A DNA stretch of 64,000 nt, taken from NCBI RefSeq assembly GCF_023159225.1, contig NC_063161.1:68848767-68912766 (forward strand), in the 5' to 3' direction. Under the pieces are notes generated by a model, which saw only the letters and a program-made list of their open reading frames with translations, searched no databases and was not told where the DNA came from. This DNA is from Perognathus longimembris pacificus (taxonomy: Eukaryota; Chordata; Mammalia; Rodentia; Heteromyidae). The translations under genes and the position numbers were made by a program. How positions within the stretch are numbered: position 1 is the stretch's first letter; every line of letters begins with the position of its first letter. Shown piece by piece: positions 19,401 to 34,000 of the stretch.

Positions 19401-22400
19401 TATTAAAAAAAAAATTATTGTCAAGGTGATGTACAGAGGGGTTACAATTACATACATAAGTTAGTGAGTACATTGCTTGTCAAACTTGTTACCTCCTCCC
19501 TCATTTTTCTTCCACCTCAATCACAATATTTTAGATCAAGAAGAATCAAGAATCCTGATGAGTGAGCTTGCTGGTTAAGAAAGAACTCTGGAATGAATAT
19601 GGTAGATAGAAGAGCCTTGTACATAGAAAACATAACTCGCAAATATCTGATGGTCTAGGGTCCATGCTTCGTACCAAAATAGAGTTGGCCCTTTTCAAAT
19701 AAGGATAGACCCATTACCTGTGTTTTTTTTGCCACCTTGGTCTGGTTCTTTCTGAAGTTCAGGTGATGTAATGGTGTTTTGGAGAAAGCATGCTTATCAG
19801 AAATAGGTTGGAACAGAACAAGTGAACTAGTTAACTCTTTCATTGAAATTCATTTATTCAAGGTGTCTTTGGCATCCATTTCTAGATTTGGAATTGAAAA
19901 AGAATTTCCCCATTGAGTCATGATAAAGCTTTGTAAATACTTGGATTATCCTTGCCTGAAGGTATTTCTTGGCTGAAGTTTGTTTTGGGGCTCCTGAGCA
20001 CCTGTATTTCTTTTTTTTTTTTTTTTTTTTTGCCAGTCCTGGGCCTTGGACTCAGGGCCTGAGCACTGTCCCTGGCTTCTTTTTGCCCAAGGCTAGCACT
20101 CTGCCACTTGAGCCACAGCGCCCCTTCTGGCCGTTTTCCATATATGTGGTGCTGGGGAACCCAGGGCTTCATGTATATGAGGCAAGCGCTCTTGCCACTA
20201 GGCCATATCCCCAGCTCCAAGCACCTGTATTTCTGTCTTGAGAGTCCTTGTGGCTTTGTGGACTGAAGCCTTGCTGGCTTCCCTGGGACACTTACATAGA
20301 TGTGGAAATCCAGTGTTTTCACACACTGCTAGATGACCAGATGTCTCTAGATTATAGCTGTCAGATAGTCTTTCATTTAGAAAAGATTCTCAGGATTCAC
20401 ACAAGTGTGGAAGAAAAGGAACTCTAGTAGTTGTGAAAGCATTCCTCTGAGCCCAACATGGTTATTAATATTAGGACAGTGGTTAGACAGGGTAACCCAC
20501 TTGTATTGTTCCCAGCATATTAGGTCAGGGAGTACAGAGGAAGCTTTCAGTGATTCCAGATAAAGGCTCTCCCGCAAGGCACTGAAGAGCTGAAGCTGGT
20601 GGGACTAGCCGCTGATTAAATGAGCTTATAAAAACCCGGTTGCTCATTTTTTGATGAAACATACTAGCTTGTATCATGAAAAGATTCCTGAAGTAAAGGA
20701 AGCCCTTTCTGAAATGTGAGTCTTTGTGATTGTTTTAATTGCTTCTGAGAAATAAAAAATAAATAAATGATTTAGGTGGAGACTGCCTTCCTTGTGATAC
20801 TTGTGTTACTAAATATGCTCATCTGCTCAGCAATAGGAAGTCTGTCCAGCTTTGTAGCTGATAGGCATTGAAGTTACCAAATCTACTGTTTGCTGATAGC
20901 AGTGTGCTGACTGTTCATGGAATTCTCTTGAGGTTTGGAGAGTCCTTGAGCCCTCTGGGTCCCCTGTGGGCTGTGCCTCTTAGATAACAGTTGTACATAT
21001 AATAAAAAAGACATTGTCATGCAAACAGGATGTCCAGAGTTCTGAAATGCTTAAAGGACTCGTAAAAAAAAAAAAAAAAAGCCCTTGTAGAGGGACATAG
21101 AGAAAGAATTTAACTTCTTAGTCCACTTGCGAGTAAAACTCATGATCCAGTCAGAGGAAGGACATAATATCTTAGAAAGAACCTGAGCTCTGGAGTTAGG
21201 ACCTTGTCTTCCATTTCACTAGGCCAGTGACCTGGTCTCCCTAGCCTCTTAGGACTCCCCTATGAAAAGAGAATGATGATGTGTATGTAAAAGGGTGCTG
21301 GGGGAGAGGGGCAGAATGATGGACTTGGTAAAACACCTTTCTTCATTGCTTCTGATATCTTTAATTTCAGTGGTTGTCATAAGATTGACTCTATTGCAGG
21401 TGGTATGGTTTCAAAGAAGAGATTCAAAAGTGTTAACTGTTTAACATGGAATGTTTAGAATTTACTGGATTTGAAAAGGCTTGGCCAGGTGCCCATAACT
21501 CACACCTGTAATGGAGGCTAAGATCTGGAGGATCTCAATTTGAGATCTTCAGCCTGAGTAGAAAGGTCTAGGGGACTTCATCTCTGAAAATAACCTGTAA
21601 AGGGCTGGGAATATGGCTTAATAGTAAAGTGCTTGCCTCATACATGAAGCCTGGGTTTAATTCCTCAGTACCACATATATAGAAAAAGCCAGAAGTGGCA
21701 TAAGTGGTAGAGTACTACTAGCCTTGAGCAAAAAGAAGCCCTGGACAGTGCTCAGGCCCTGAGTTCAAGCTCCAGGATTGGCAAAAACCAAACCAAAACA
21801 AAAAATGACCTGTAAAAACCAGGGCTGGAGGCATGACTCAAGTGGTAGGATGTCAGCCAAGCGAGCAAGGTAAGCAAGGGCAAGGCCTTGAGTTCAAACC
21901 ATGACACTGGCAAAACCAAACTATTGCTCAAAAGAACTTGTCTTTAATTTTGATTGGAGTCTCACCGTTGTAGCTTAGACTGGCCTGGGAACTCAAGATC
22001 CTCTTGCCTTAGACTCTTGGGTGCTGGATTACAAGTGGGTACCACCACCTCTGACCTCAAAATAACTGGTTATATAGTGAATGGGCCCTGTAGAAAGAGG
22101 GAAATCTGGTGGACTTGTGATAGATAAGCTGGTATCATTACATTCCTGATGTTGGGAACTATGCTAGAGATTTTTAGGATGATCTAAATTAGTCTGCTTT
22201 TATATAATAAACCTGTTTTTAAGCCTCAAGATGACTAAAGCTCTTGCAAGTGAGCAGTTGCTGGTTTTAATTTATTTAAAGGAACCGAGAGCAATCCAAC
22301 CTTCTTGATCCCTGCACAGTTGAGCACCTGTGAGCTGTATTCCCCAGGCAGTGTGGTCAGCCTAGGGGCTAATGATAGCCTTTTGGACAGGATTTTCTCT

Positions 22401-25400
22401 AGCCTTTTTGTGTAGTCTGCTAGTCTGCTCTCATCCAGAAGGGAAGAGTACTGTAGGAAGAAGTGAGCACACCTTCCTCGTCTAGAACCCACATTGTCTT
22501 CTTTCAGGTTAAGATTCCATCCTCGGCTTCTCTCTTGTTCTTCATATGAAGTTAGCATCTTTAAAGCACCAGGGAATACTGAAGCTACATATTTTTGTGC
22601 CAGTCCTGGGCTTTGAAGTCAGGGCCTGAGGGCTGGCCCTGAGCTTTTTTGCTCAAGGCTAGAGCTCTAAACCACTTGAACCACTTTTTTTTTTGGGCGG
22701 GGTGGGGGGGGGGCAGTCCTGGGGCTTGGACTCAGGGCCTGAGCACTGTCCCTGGCTTCTTTTTCTCAAGGCTAGCACTCTGCCACTTGAGCCACAGCGC
22801 CACTTCTGGCCATTTTCTGTATATGTGGTGCTGGGGAATCGAACCCAGGGCCTCATGTATGTGAGGCAGGCACTCTTGCCACTAGGCCATATCACCAGCC
22901 CCACAGTTCCACTTTTGAAGCTGCGTATTTTAAAATCATGGCAAGTGACTACCTAGGAACTGTGTATTACCATTATAGTCATTTGCCACAGAAAACAGGT
23001 GTATCTGAAAAATGGCCTCAGTGTTAAAGAAAATGTTTTGGCAAAGGCTTGCACAGTGCAACAGTCCAGAACTCATTGATTTCATTGTGGTTCAAGTGGC
23101 AGAAGTGAGAACTGTAGTTGCCCTGTGTTTCAGGCCCTCTTCCTTCCTGCACCTATGTGCCAGCCACTCTTGCTCTTCCAAGCCTCTAGGGCGCATCCTA
23201 GCATGCATTCCCTACAGTGGGGCAGACTGCATTTTACTATTTAATTTATGTCTGTTTTTAATACTTAAGGAGACATTGATCCAAATAGATGTGCCAGGAC
23301 TAATACTGTGGTCCTTGTAGCTCTGGCTTCCCTGTGAGCTCAGGTTAGCTAGGGTGGTGCATCCCATTCTGTTGCTCTTTCCCTTAGCACCTTCTGTGGC
23401 TGGTAGCTTCCCCTCCTCCCTCTCCCCTCCACTCCATCCATTTTTTGGGGGGCGGGGGGGCCAGTCCTGGGCCTTGGACTCAGGGCCTTAGCACCATCCC
23501 TGGCTTCCCGCTCAAGGCTAGCACTCTGCCACCTGAGCCACAGCGCCCCTTCTGGCCGTTTTCCATATATGTGGTGCTGGGGAATCGAACCGAGAGCTTC
23601 ATGTGTAGGAGGCAAGCGCTCTTGCCACTAGGCCATATTCCCAGCCCCCTCCATCCATTTTTTGAGACAAGGTCTTGTTGTGTAGCCCAGGCTGGCCCTG
23701 AACTCCCCAAGTTTTCCTCAACTTCTCAAGTGCTGGGACTATGGTACCTCACCATGCCAGGGAATGATACTTTCTTAAGAGCTAAATAAATCAGTTTATA
23801 GTTTGTAACATATTCTGTGCAAATTCCCATCTTACAGCTCTGCATGCATTCTCCCTGTTTGCAAATGTTTGTCCTTCAGGTGCTGGGTTCTCTTTATCTT
23901 TTTTTTTTGTTTGTTTGTTTTTTAACTCATTTTCCACATAAGCTTTCTAGTTAGGCTATCATTTGAGTCATAACCTTAACCCTTTTTGCTTTACTTATTT
24001 TTCAGGTAGGATCTTGACTTTTTTCATGGGCTGCCTCTAATTTCAATCTTCCTAATCTGTGTCTCCCAAGTAGTAGCTGGGATTACACTATACCATCTTT
24101 TTGTTGTTGTTAAATAAAAACTTGTTTACAATGCTGGGTGCTGGTGGCTCACACCTGTAATCCTACCTACTCAGGAGGTTGATATCTGAGGATTGAGGTT
24201 TGAAGCCAGCCTAGGCAGAAAGTCCATGTGACTCATCTCCAACTAACCCCCAGAAAGCTATGGCTCAAGTAGTAGAGAGCTAACCTTGAGCTAAAGACCC
24301 CAGGGACAGCGCCTAGGTCCTGAGTTGAAGCCCAGACTCCCCCCAAAATTAAAACACAAAAACTTCTTTATACACTTGGCTTTTTCCTGAGCCTTGTGTC
24401 CTGGCCCTGGCCCTTTGTGATTCCTACCCCAATGAACTTCATGTGCAAACATGTGAGACAAGTTGTGATAAGTTTCGTGGAGTGTCAGGTGAAAAATGTC
24501 AATGTATGTGACGCTTTAAGGTGTAGAACATATTGGTACACTCACATGTTCATGGTTTATGTGAATAAATAATGTACATGTAATGGAAAGAAGGAAGGAA
24601 AATGTCCAGATAGGCATGTGATCAAATGATGTAGGAATTCCTCCTACCCATCCTTGGCTTGTATGCAAGCCACCTCGCCTTGTTTCCTTCACCCACACTG
24701 TCCTACATTGCCATTAGTGTTTGTGCAGTGCTGCTGCTGCTGTGAGCCCTTAAGTGGGGGTGAGAGTAGGTCCAGGAAGCCATGCTGCAGACCAGTCAGT
24801 GTTCAGCTGTTTGGGTTCCCCATGGCATTTGTTCCCTTGCTCTTCCCCATTCAAAACTAGGGAGTGATTTGAACTTCCTCTGTGTGGGAGACTTGTCTAC
24901 TCTACCCCATTCAGCTCCTGATGCATGCGTCCAGGTCAGTGTTCACCTCTAGGTTTGTGTGAGTTACAACCCAATACCAGGGGCTGGGAATGTGGCCTAG
25001 TGGTGGAGTGCTTGCCTCATATACATGAAGCCCTGGGTTCAATTCCTCATAGATAGAAAAAGCCGGAAGTCGAGCTGTGTTAAGAGTGTTAGCCTTGAGC
25101 AAAAAGAAGCCAGGGACAGTACTCAGGCCCTGAGTTCAAGCCCCAGGACTGGCAAAAAAAAAAAAAAAAAAAAAAAAAAGAACCCAATACCACATTGTTT
25201 ATCTGGTTCAAGTTGCTCCAGCCTTGGCCATTGGGAGTTCTTTCCTAACATAATCCCTCCTCACTTTTTTCCCCCTCAGGGAAGTGGGTTTGAACTGAGA
25301 GTGTTATGCTTGCTGTTGCTAGCAGAAGCTCTACTACTTGATCCACACATGTCCTAGACCCTTTTGTATTGGTCATTTTTGCATAGGGCTAGCATTTTTG

Positions 25401-28033
25401 CCCAGGTTACCTATTCTAGCTGGAAAGCAGGCATGTCCACCACTTTCTCCTAGCCTGGCCTCCATCTTCCCAGTCACTGCCTTCTGTGAAGCTAGTCATG
25501 AGTCACTCCTCAGCCCCACCTCCCTTTTTCCATTGAATGCTTTTATTAGTTTACATTAGTTATGGGAGGTTCATTGTTACATTTCCACATATGTTTAAAT
25601 AGCAGTACTTCTTTCCTTTCTGTCATGCAAGGAGCACAGGATATTCTTTTTTTTTGCTTGTTTTGTTTTTTTGCCAGTCCTGGGGCTTGAACTCAGGGCC
25701 TAAACACTGTCCCTGGCTTCTTTTTGCTCAAGGCTAGCAGTCTACCACTTGAGCCACAGTGCCACCTCTGGCCTTTTCTATATATGTGGTGCTGAGGAAT
25801 CGAACCCAGGGCTTCACATATATGAGGCAAGCACTTTACCATAAGGCCATATTCCCAGCCCAGCACAGGGTATTTTTATATATTCTGTACACTAGCCCTG
25901 GAATGGTATGTTTCTCCTTTGATTAGAGACTGATGTGAGAAACTGAATTCAGGGTGCTATTTGCTTCTGACATACTTCTGGTAGAGTTTTAATCTTGAGG
26001 TCCTTGAACTAATCTTTAGGGAGGGGGGAGGCCACCTAGAAGACAAGTTGCAAAGGACTCCACCCCTGTTTCATCCCTGCTGCTTAAACTGTGAAAGACC
26101 ATGGTAAATACAGTAAACACCATGTTTGAGTATAAACCACATTGTAAGAATAGTGGCGGGATCACTTTTTTCCTTTTAGAGCAGTAGATTAAATGAAAAG
26201 TAAGTTGGATTTGCTCTAAGAGCAGCCGAATCCCTAAGAATGTGAGGGAGCTCTCTTTATAGTTAGGAGGTCTCAGCTTTGGAAATCATTGAAAGGGATT
26301 GTAGGCAACTTCTTTAACTGGTCAAAGTTCAGATAGTCTACAAGGATGCAGGAGAATGGAATCTTATTTCCACTTGTTTCCAGAGCTTTGCTTTGCATCC
26401 CCCCGTCCCTTTCTTTTCTTTATTTTCCTTTCCTTTTCTTGGCAATATTCAAGTTTGAAGTTCTTGTGCAAGGCAGGTACTTTTAACACTTGGGCTCCAG
26501 CCCTTTTTGCTTTAGTTATCTTTCAAGTAGGCTTTTCTTGCCTGGGTCAGCCTAGACTGTTACTCTCCTACTGGATGTCTCTCTCATAGATTGCATGGTA
26601 GATATGTGCACAAAACCCAGTTTTTTCTTTGAGATGAGGTTTTGCTAACTTTTTGGCCTGGCTTGACCTTGAACCAAGATCCTCCTGATCTCTGCCTTCC
26701 TGGTAGCTAGGATTACAGACATGAGCCACTGTACTTGGCCTTTTAATTTTTATTTATGGAAAATATGAGAAATACACAGAAATAAATAAGATGGTGAACT
26801 CACATGTAACCTGTACCCAGCACCAACAATTTTAAATCTTGCTTCACCTGTACCCTTCCCACTACCCCAGACCTTTGTTTTGATGTAAGTCCCCACCCCA
26901 GATCGACTGAGCTGTGACTGCTTGGGGTGAGGGGATTGCTTCCTTCAGGATCACCTAGTAGCTGTGGGAATGTTGGCCTGTAGTTCCAGACTTAATCACC
27001 TGAATCAGAGTTCTGGAGTCTGGCCTGGAAATCTGTACTTGAGATCCTTCCCAACCTCTACCTTTTAGACACAAAGAATAGAAATCATGTTTGTGTAGCT
27101 GAGATTGAAGAAAGGAAGAAAAACTTCCTTGTAATATAAAATTGGAAGCCATACCTTCTAGTTTTCTGACCACTGCAAATGGACAACTTCCTCAGAGCTG
27201 TGTAAATGGAAGTGAGCTGAGTGCAGGAATGCTGCCTTGCAAAGAGCTCACAGCTTTCAGGAGCTCCTGTCTGTCTGTTTCTTTTGCTCTGGGGATGGAA
27301 TCCAGGCTCTTGTGCATGCTGGGTGAGTACCATATCACTGAGCTGTTTTCCCAGCCCACTTGCCTGCCTCCCTCCCTTCTTCCTCCCCTCTTTTGCCTCT
27401 TCTCTGGAGGTTGACATAAATAATAGCCTCTGTCTTATAACTGCCCTGTATATAAAACCTGGGAGCTAGTAACCTGTCAGTTGAGGTCTCCACACCAAGG
27501 ACTGAGAACCTTGTGGTGGAGACTTGCCAGGCACCGCCTGCTGCCACTTGAGGGCGGTGCCAGCTGACTGGCAGGGTGACACACAGTAACTTCCTACTCC
27601 CGGCACACCCACAGTGAGCTCCTCTTCTGTGCATACTTGCAGGCTCTTCTTGTTTTCCCAGTATGTGGCGCTAACAGCTTGCTTTAAAAAATGTATTTTT
27701 CTAAGCTGATTTATTTTGGCTTAGTTTAGGATTTGTGGCCTAGTTCGTGTTTTTTGTAATTTTTTTAAAGCTAGTTAGATTTTGATATATTTGCTGTGGG
27801 TGTGTTGATCTGTGCAAAATATTCTTATGATGAGCTGAAGAAAATGAACTCTGGAAGTGCCATATGATGATCGTATAAATGGATGGCTTTGATCAAGAAC
27901 ATCATGGACACTCTTCATTTTTAGCAACATGTGTACCCGGAGTGAGAGAATTTATTTACACGTATCCAGGAGAGTGATATTTTAGGTAGAAATTTTCTTC
28001 TTCTTCCTTTTCTTTTCTCCTCCTCTTCCTCTG

Positions 28034-28088
<55 letters not shown>

Positions 28089-31000
28089 AGATAAGGTCTT
28101 ATTATGTAGTAAGATTCTCCTAAGCCTTCCAAGTGCTGGGATTACAGGCATGCACTACCACATTTGGAGGATAATTTTTTTTATTTTGTTCTTATTTTTG
28201 TGGTGGTCCTGGGGCTTGGACCCTTTCCCTGAACTTGTTTGCTTAAGGCTGGTGCTCTACCACTTGAACCACAGCTCCACTTCCAACTTTTTGGTGGTTA
28301 ATTGGAAATAAGAGTCTTATGATCTTTCCTGCCTCGGCTGGCTTTGAAATTTGATCCTTAGATCTCAGCTTCCTGAGTAGCTACGATTATAGGCATGAGC
28401 CACTGGCACCTGATAGTAGTTGTTTTCATTTACGTGAAACCATTACAATTCAATTTTTTAAAAAGCCTTCTGCATTCTCTGAGGTTCATATTCAAAGTCC
28501 ATCCCAAAATAGTTTTCTGTTTTTACTGTATTGAAGAGAAGACTCAGAATCAACGTGCCATGGTTTTGACCTTGAATTACAGTTAAGGATATCTGTAAGC
28601 TACCTTGTACCTATGAAATAATGGAGGATATGTCTGCGTTCATTTCACATATTCAACCAGCTGGTCCATTTTATTGCCAAACTGAAGGGATTCAATCTGT
28701 TGATCAGCTCTCATATTAGCTGCTAAGGCTGGTTGCAGTGGTGTTTTCTTATAGTCCCAACCACCAAGGCTGAGGCAGTAGCAGGATCACTTGAGATCAG
28801 CCTGAGCAACACAGGGAAAGAGTAGCTGGTAAATGTAAGCTTAACGACCTACACACTGCATTCTCCAGACCTGAGTGTAGTAAGCCTGTGGAGGAAAGCC
28901 TTCCCCGGTCCTGCATGGATGGACTGCCTTGCTCAGAATGAGTCTCTCTAGGCAGCAGCTGCTCTTTCCAGGATGTAGCTTGCCAGCTACTAAGCAGAGC
29001 CTCGCCTGACTTTGACATCAGACTGTTATTAAAATGTACACCTGACACTGATTGCTAGTAAGGCACTCAAAAATAACAAACTTACTAAAATAGTCCCTGG
29101 GAGCACTGCCACAGGACCGCCACAGCAGTGTGATCCAGAAATCTGTAATTTAACTGTGTTTTCTATAAGGAAACACCGTACAATTGACTCTGATAAAATG
29201 ATCTGGTTACCCATATTACCCATTTAGGCCCGTGGTAGACTCAGAATATTTTGGAGCTAAAAACCCCTGTCTTTGGAGTTTCAGAACTGGAATATCTGTA
29301 GATGGAGGAGGAGGAGCTGGGCAGGATGGAAGTCTTACATTCATTCAGCCCAGAGGCTAGTCAGTTTGTGCCTGTGGGCGAGGGGCCCTGATGGCACCCC
29401 CACCTCTACCTTGTTCTGCAGGACCACCACTTGCTGTTTTAAGGAGCAGGTCTCCAGTCCCATGCCTTTCACATTGACTTGTATTTACTAACTGAAAGTA
29501 CTGAGTGAAAACTTAAGCTGTCATAAAGCTTATTCTTTTTTTCTTTTCTTTTTTTTTTTGCCAGTCCTGGGCCTTGGACTCAGGGCCTGAGCACTGTCCC
29601 TGGCTTATTTTTGCTCAAGGCTAAACTCTGCCACTTGAGCCACAGCGCCACTGTTGGTTGTTTTCTGTAAATGTGGTACTAGGGAATGGAACCCAGAGCT
29701 TCATATATATGAGGCAAGCACTCTTGCCACTAGGCCATATTCCCAGCCCCATAAAGCTTATTCTTAAAGAACTAAAGGAAAGTCCATATTAAAAATTAGG
29801 AAACTGGGGGCTGGGGATATGGCTTAGTGGTATAGTGCTTGCCTGTCATACATGAAGCCCTAGGTTCGATTCCTTAGCACCTCATATAAAGAAAAGCCAG
29901 AAGTGGCTCTGTGGTTCAAGTGGTAGAGTGCTAGCCTTGAGAAAAAAAAAAAAGAAGAAGAAGAAGCCAGGGACAGTGCTCAGGCCCTGAGTCCAAGCCC
30001 CAGGACTGACCCCCCCCCAAAAAATGCTAGCTTTTGAAATTAGGCTAACAAAAATGCGCATTTTTTTTAATCGTAGGAATACAATTCTTGAATTTCAGCT
30101 TAAAGTTGTACCATTTAATTAATGTTTAATTTTATAAGTAATAAGACTTAAGAAATGTAATCCACTTATAAACTTTCATTTATAAATATGGAATATTCCT
30201 GATACTGTCATTTATATGCTTTTTGGGGGGGCGGGGGTACCGGTACTGGGGCTTGAACTCAGAGCCTGGAAACTGTTCCTTACCTTTTTGTTCAAGGCTG
30301 GTGCTGTATTCCTTCAGTCCACACCTCCACTTCCAGCTTTTTGGTAGTTAATTAGAGATAAGAATTTCTCTTGGTGTTTGAACCACTATCATCAGATCTT
30401 AGCCTTCTGAGTAGTTAGGATTACAGGCATAAGCCACTAGCACTGGGTTCTCTATATACTCTTAAGGGGGTGTCTGGAAACTTACATGAATCTGTTGGCT
30501 ATTATGTATCCCAAGAATAGTGCTCATTGGCAGAAAAAGAGGATTTTCCTGCTAGAGGCACAAGTGGAGTCATTTCCTCCTCCTGACTCAGTCCCTAATG
30601 ACCAGTTCCCTCCAATATCAGCTCTGCCTATCCTGAGGTAGGATCTGCCTGCCTTCTGGACTTTGGTTGGCAGCAGTTGGCTCTCATATGCCTCCCTCCT
30701 GGATCCTTCCTCTCAGTGTGTGCAATTCTGGTGTCCACATAGCTTTATCCTTTACTTTTTTTTTTATATTTATCAGGAATAGTGTTTTTAAACATGTAAT
30801 CATTTTTATGGCTCTTTGGCTGCTGATGACTATTCTATCACATTTTTAAAGCTTGAGGTGTGTTTCCTGCTGACCTTGCCTCATTCTATCTTCTGTCCAG
30901 CTCCTTCTTTTGTTTTGTTTTGCCAGCCCTGGGGCTTGAACTCAGGGCCTGGGCACTGTCCTTAAGCTTCTTTCACTCAAATCTAGCACTCTACCACTTG

Positions 31001-34000
31001 AGCCACAGCACCACTTCTGGCCTTTTCTATATATGTCGTGCTGAGGAATTGAACTCAGGGATTCATGCGCGCAAGGCAAGCACTCTACTGCTAAGCCACA
31101 CTCCCAGTCCCCCCAGCTCTTTCTTTGGCCCATCCCTTAAGTGTTGTTTTCTGTCTCCTTGGCCTTTTTTTCTTACCCTTTCTTCCAAGTCCTTTTATCT
31201 GTTTGGCAAATTACAATATTTGTCAAATAATAAATGTAGTGGTTTCAAAGTTGGTTTTACAGGGACTTAATGAAAGTAGAGTTTTAGACTCCAGGTCAGG
31301 TGTGGTCACTCTCTCCTGTCTGCCAGATAAGGTGAAGGGCATGGGTGGCATGCCATGGCAAGACAGCATTCCATCCTCAACCATCAAAGGAGAAATTGTG
31401 GGGGATGGGAGTAAAATGGTATGCATAGTTAAAACAGTCCCAGTCAAAGTATGGCCTGGTTGAACATTATTTCAGTCTGTGTTGTGCTGGAATCTGGAGA
31501 AGGAAGTAGTTGTAATCAAGTCACAGTCCTGAGAGGCTGTGCGGTTATTTAGGGATAGTGTTAGTCCTTTGTCATAAAGTTACTGTTACTATCCTTGCTC
31601 GACCTGAAGTGATTGTAAAGTGACTTCAGAGAAAACAGCTTAGTGCAAAGACATAAAAAAAATGGAGGCAGAGATGCCAAACTTTTCTCCTGCTTTTAGT
31701 TCATTCCTGGGCCTGGCAAAAGCGGCTCTTGCATTAACAGTAGAAACAGTGGCCCATCCTGTGCCCCTCATCTCACTGCCTGGTGCCCTGAAGCCGTTTC
31801 AACCATGTCATTCACTGAAGTGACATATGGGCTACTGTTTCTGTGGTAGGTTTGATGTGTCCACATGTGCACCCAAATGCATGCTTGCCTTCTTAGCAGA
31901 TCCTCAGACTTTGGGATAATTTTACATACTATTTCTGTTTTTATGACCGTCAGTATTCATATTGGCTGTAGAGAGTGATAGTGAGGTTTCTTTGGTATTT
32001 TTCATTTCCTTGGCCTCTATGGCTGCTTTGTAGTTTTTCTGTCTCCATCATGTATCCATCTATGTTCCTCTGTACGAGCTGCAATAGCTGGGTGTATTTG
32101 ACTGGTCTTCCAAGATTTACAGACCCTGTTCAGGTTTGTGAGGGTGGTGTTCCTGCTGCTTGTTAGAGGTCAGACAGAAGCCATTTGATCTCTTCTTTTC
32201 TAGAAGCTTCTAGAAGCTTACAGACTTTCTACAGCTCTAGCTTCTGAGGAGTTGTCAGGTTTTGCCTTGGTAGCAGTCTCCATTATCCTGTCATTGACAT
32301 GGACACTCACCCCTGTGTGGCTCCCTACCTTGTATGAATGCAGTAACTCTCAATGCTGCAAATATAAAGGAGTCGTCTTAATTTTGTTTTCTACCTCTTG
32401 CATTGTCTGTTTGCTCCAAGTTCTTTTTTTTTAAATATGTTTGTGTTGGTTGCTAAGAAAAATTTCAAGTGTCAGGTGATCCTTGAAGGTCTACTCATGT
32501 TCATGAGCAAGCAACTAAAAAACTGAGGCTTCTTTCTTGACTGTTTATCCTCCTCTCTACCTCACATCTGTTCCCAGCCCTGGCATCTGCCCTGCCAACT
32601 CCCGCCCTGCCCTGTCAGGGGCTGTGCACTTGGATAAGTGACTCTGCGATCTGTTGCCCAGTTTCTTCACTGTATGTGGGCTCCTGGCTCCAAGGGTGGC
32701 CTTAAGACTGGATGGGTTTAGAATAGTGCATAGCACTTAGTTAGCACCAGATAAGTACTGGTATTTCATTGCTTGCTGCCACCAAAGCCCCATCATTACT
32801 CTGTTTCTGAGTGTCCTTGCCAGACCTTCTCTTGCTTAGTGCTGCTCACTGTGTGAGGCATGGCAAATTCATTTCTGCTGCTTCTTATGTGAGGATGGAA
32901 GCTATGATACAGGGTCTCACGTCACAGCTTCTGACCTAGAAAAGATGCTTCAGAAATGTCTGTTGAGGGCTGGGAATATGGCCTAGTGGCAAGAGTGCTT
33001 GCCTCCTACACATGAAGCCCTCGGTTCGATTCCCCAGCACCACATATATGGAAAACGGCCAGAAGGGGCGCTGTGGCTCAGGTGGCAGAGTGCTAGCCTT
33101 GAGCGGGAAGAAGCCAGGGATGGTGCTCAGGCCCTGAGTCCAAGGCCCAGGACTGGCCAAAAAAAAAAAAATGTCTGTTGAATGAGTGGGTGAACTGGGT
33201 GGCTTGTTGACTGGTGGTTTTTGCAGTAGGAGACCCCTGTTCTGTTGCTCCCCTTACTGCTTGTAGGACTTTCATTGTGGGCTGGGCACATGAGGAGTAG
33301 CACTTCCTTTTTTTGGATCACAGAATCTTCAGGCTCATCTTTCTGTGGTCCAAATAAGGCCATTCTCCCATTCTCTGGATGAGTAGTGGTGTAGACATGG
33401 AATTGGCTCAGTGGTGCAGATCCAGAGTTGCTGTGCAAGTGGCCACACGATTCTTTGATCACAGAGGGCAGTTGTATGGGAAGACAGCACAGCTTCCCCG
33501 TATAGCTGTGGGGAGAAAATCCTGGGGGAGTGGCTCTGTGTCACTCGAGAGCCCAAGCATGCCATGCACTCAGGGTTTAGTGTACAGATGCCCATAGTAC
33601 AGTCATCTTGTTGATGCCAGCCAGGCCTCCTGTGTCATCCGTCCCAGCTAGGATCTTTAGAGGCAGAGAGCACAGATCTTTTTTGAGGAGTAGACTGAGA
33701 GAAAGCAGCAGTTTTTTCTGGATGACCTCATTCCTAGTTTTCAGTCCTGGATGAGGTCACTTTCTGTGAGTGGGAGAACAGCTGGGATAATGACCTTGAG
33801 GATTGCTTGTGAGTGGGAGCAGGTTCCAGGGTCACCATGGTGACGAGCACCTGTGATCTGTCCTGGTTTTCTGGGCTGTTCTTCTGCTCTAGCTCGCTGT
33901 GGGCTCTGTTCCTGGCTCACTGTGCTGTTTGTCAACATGTGCTAGAGAGTTTAGTGCTCTGCCTCATTTTCCCTTTCCTTCCTACTAGGCATGCAAATAG

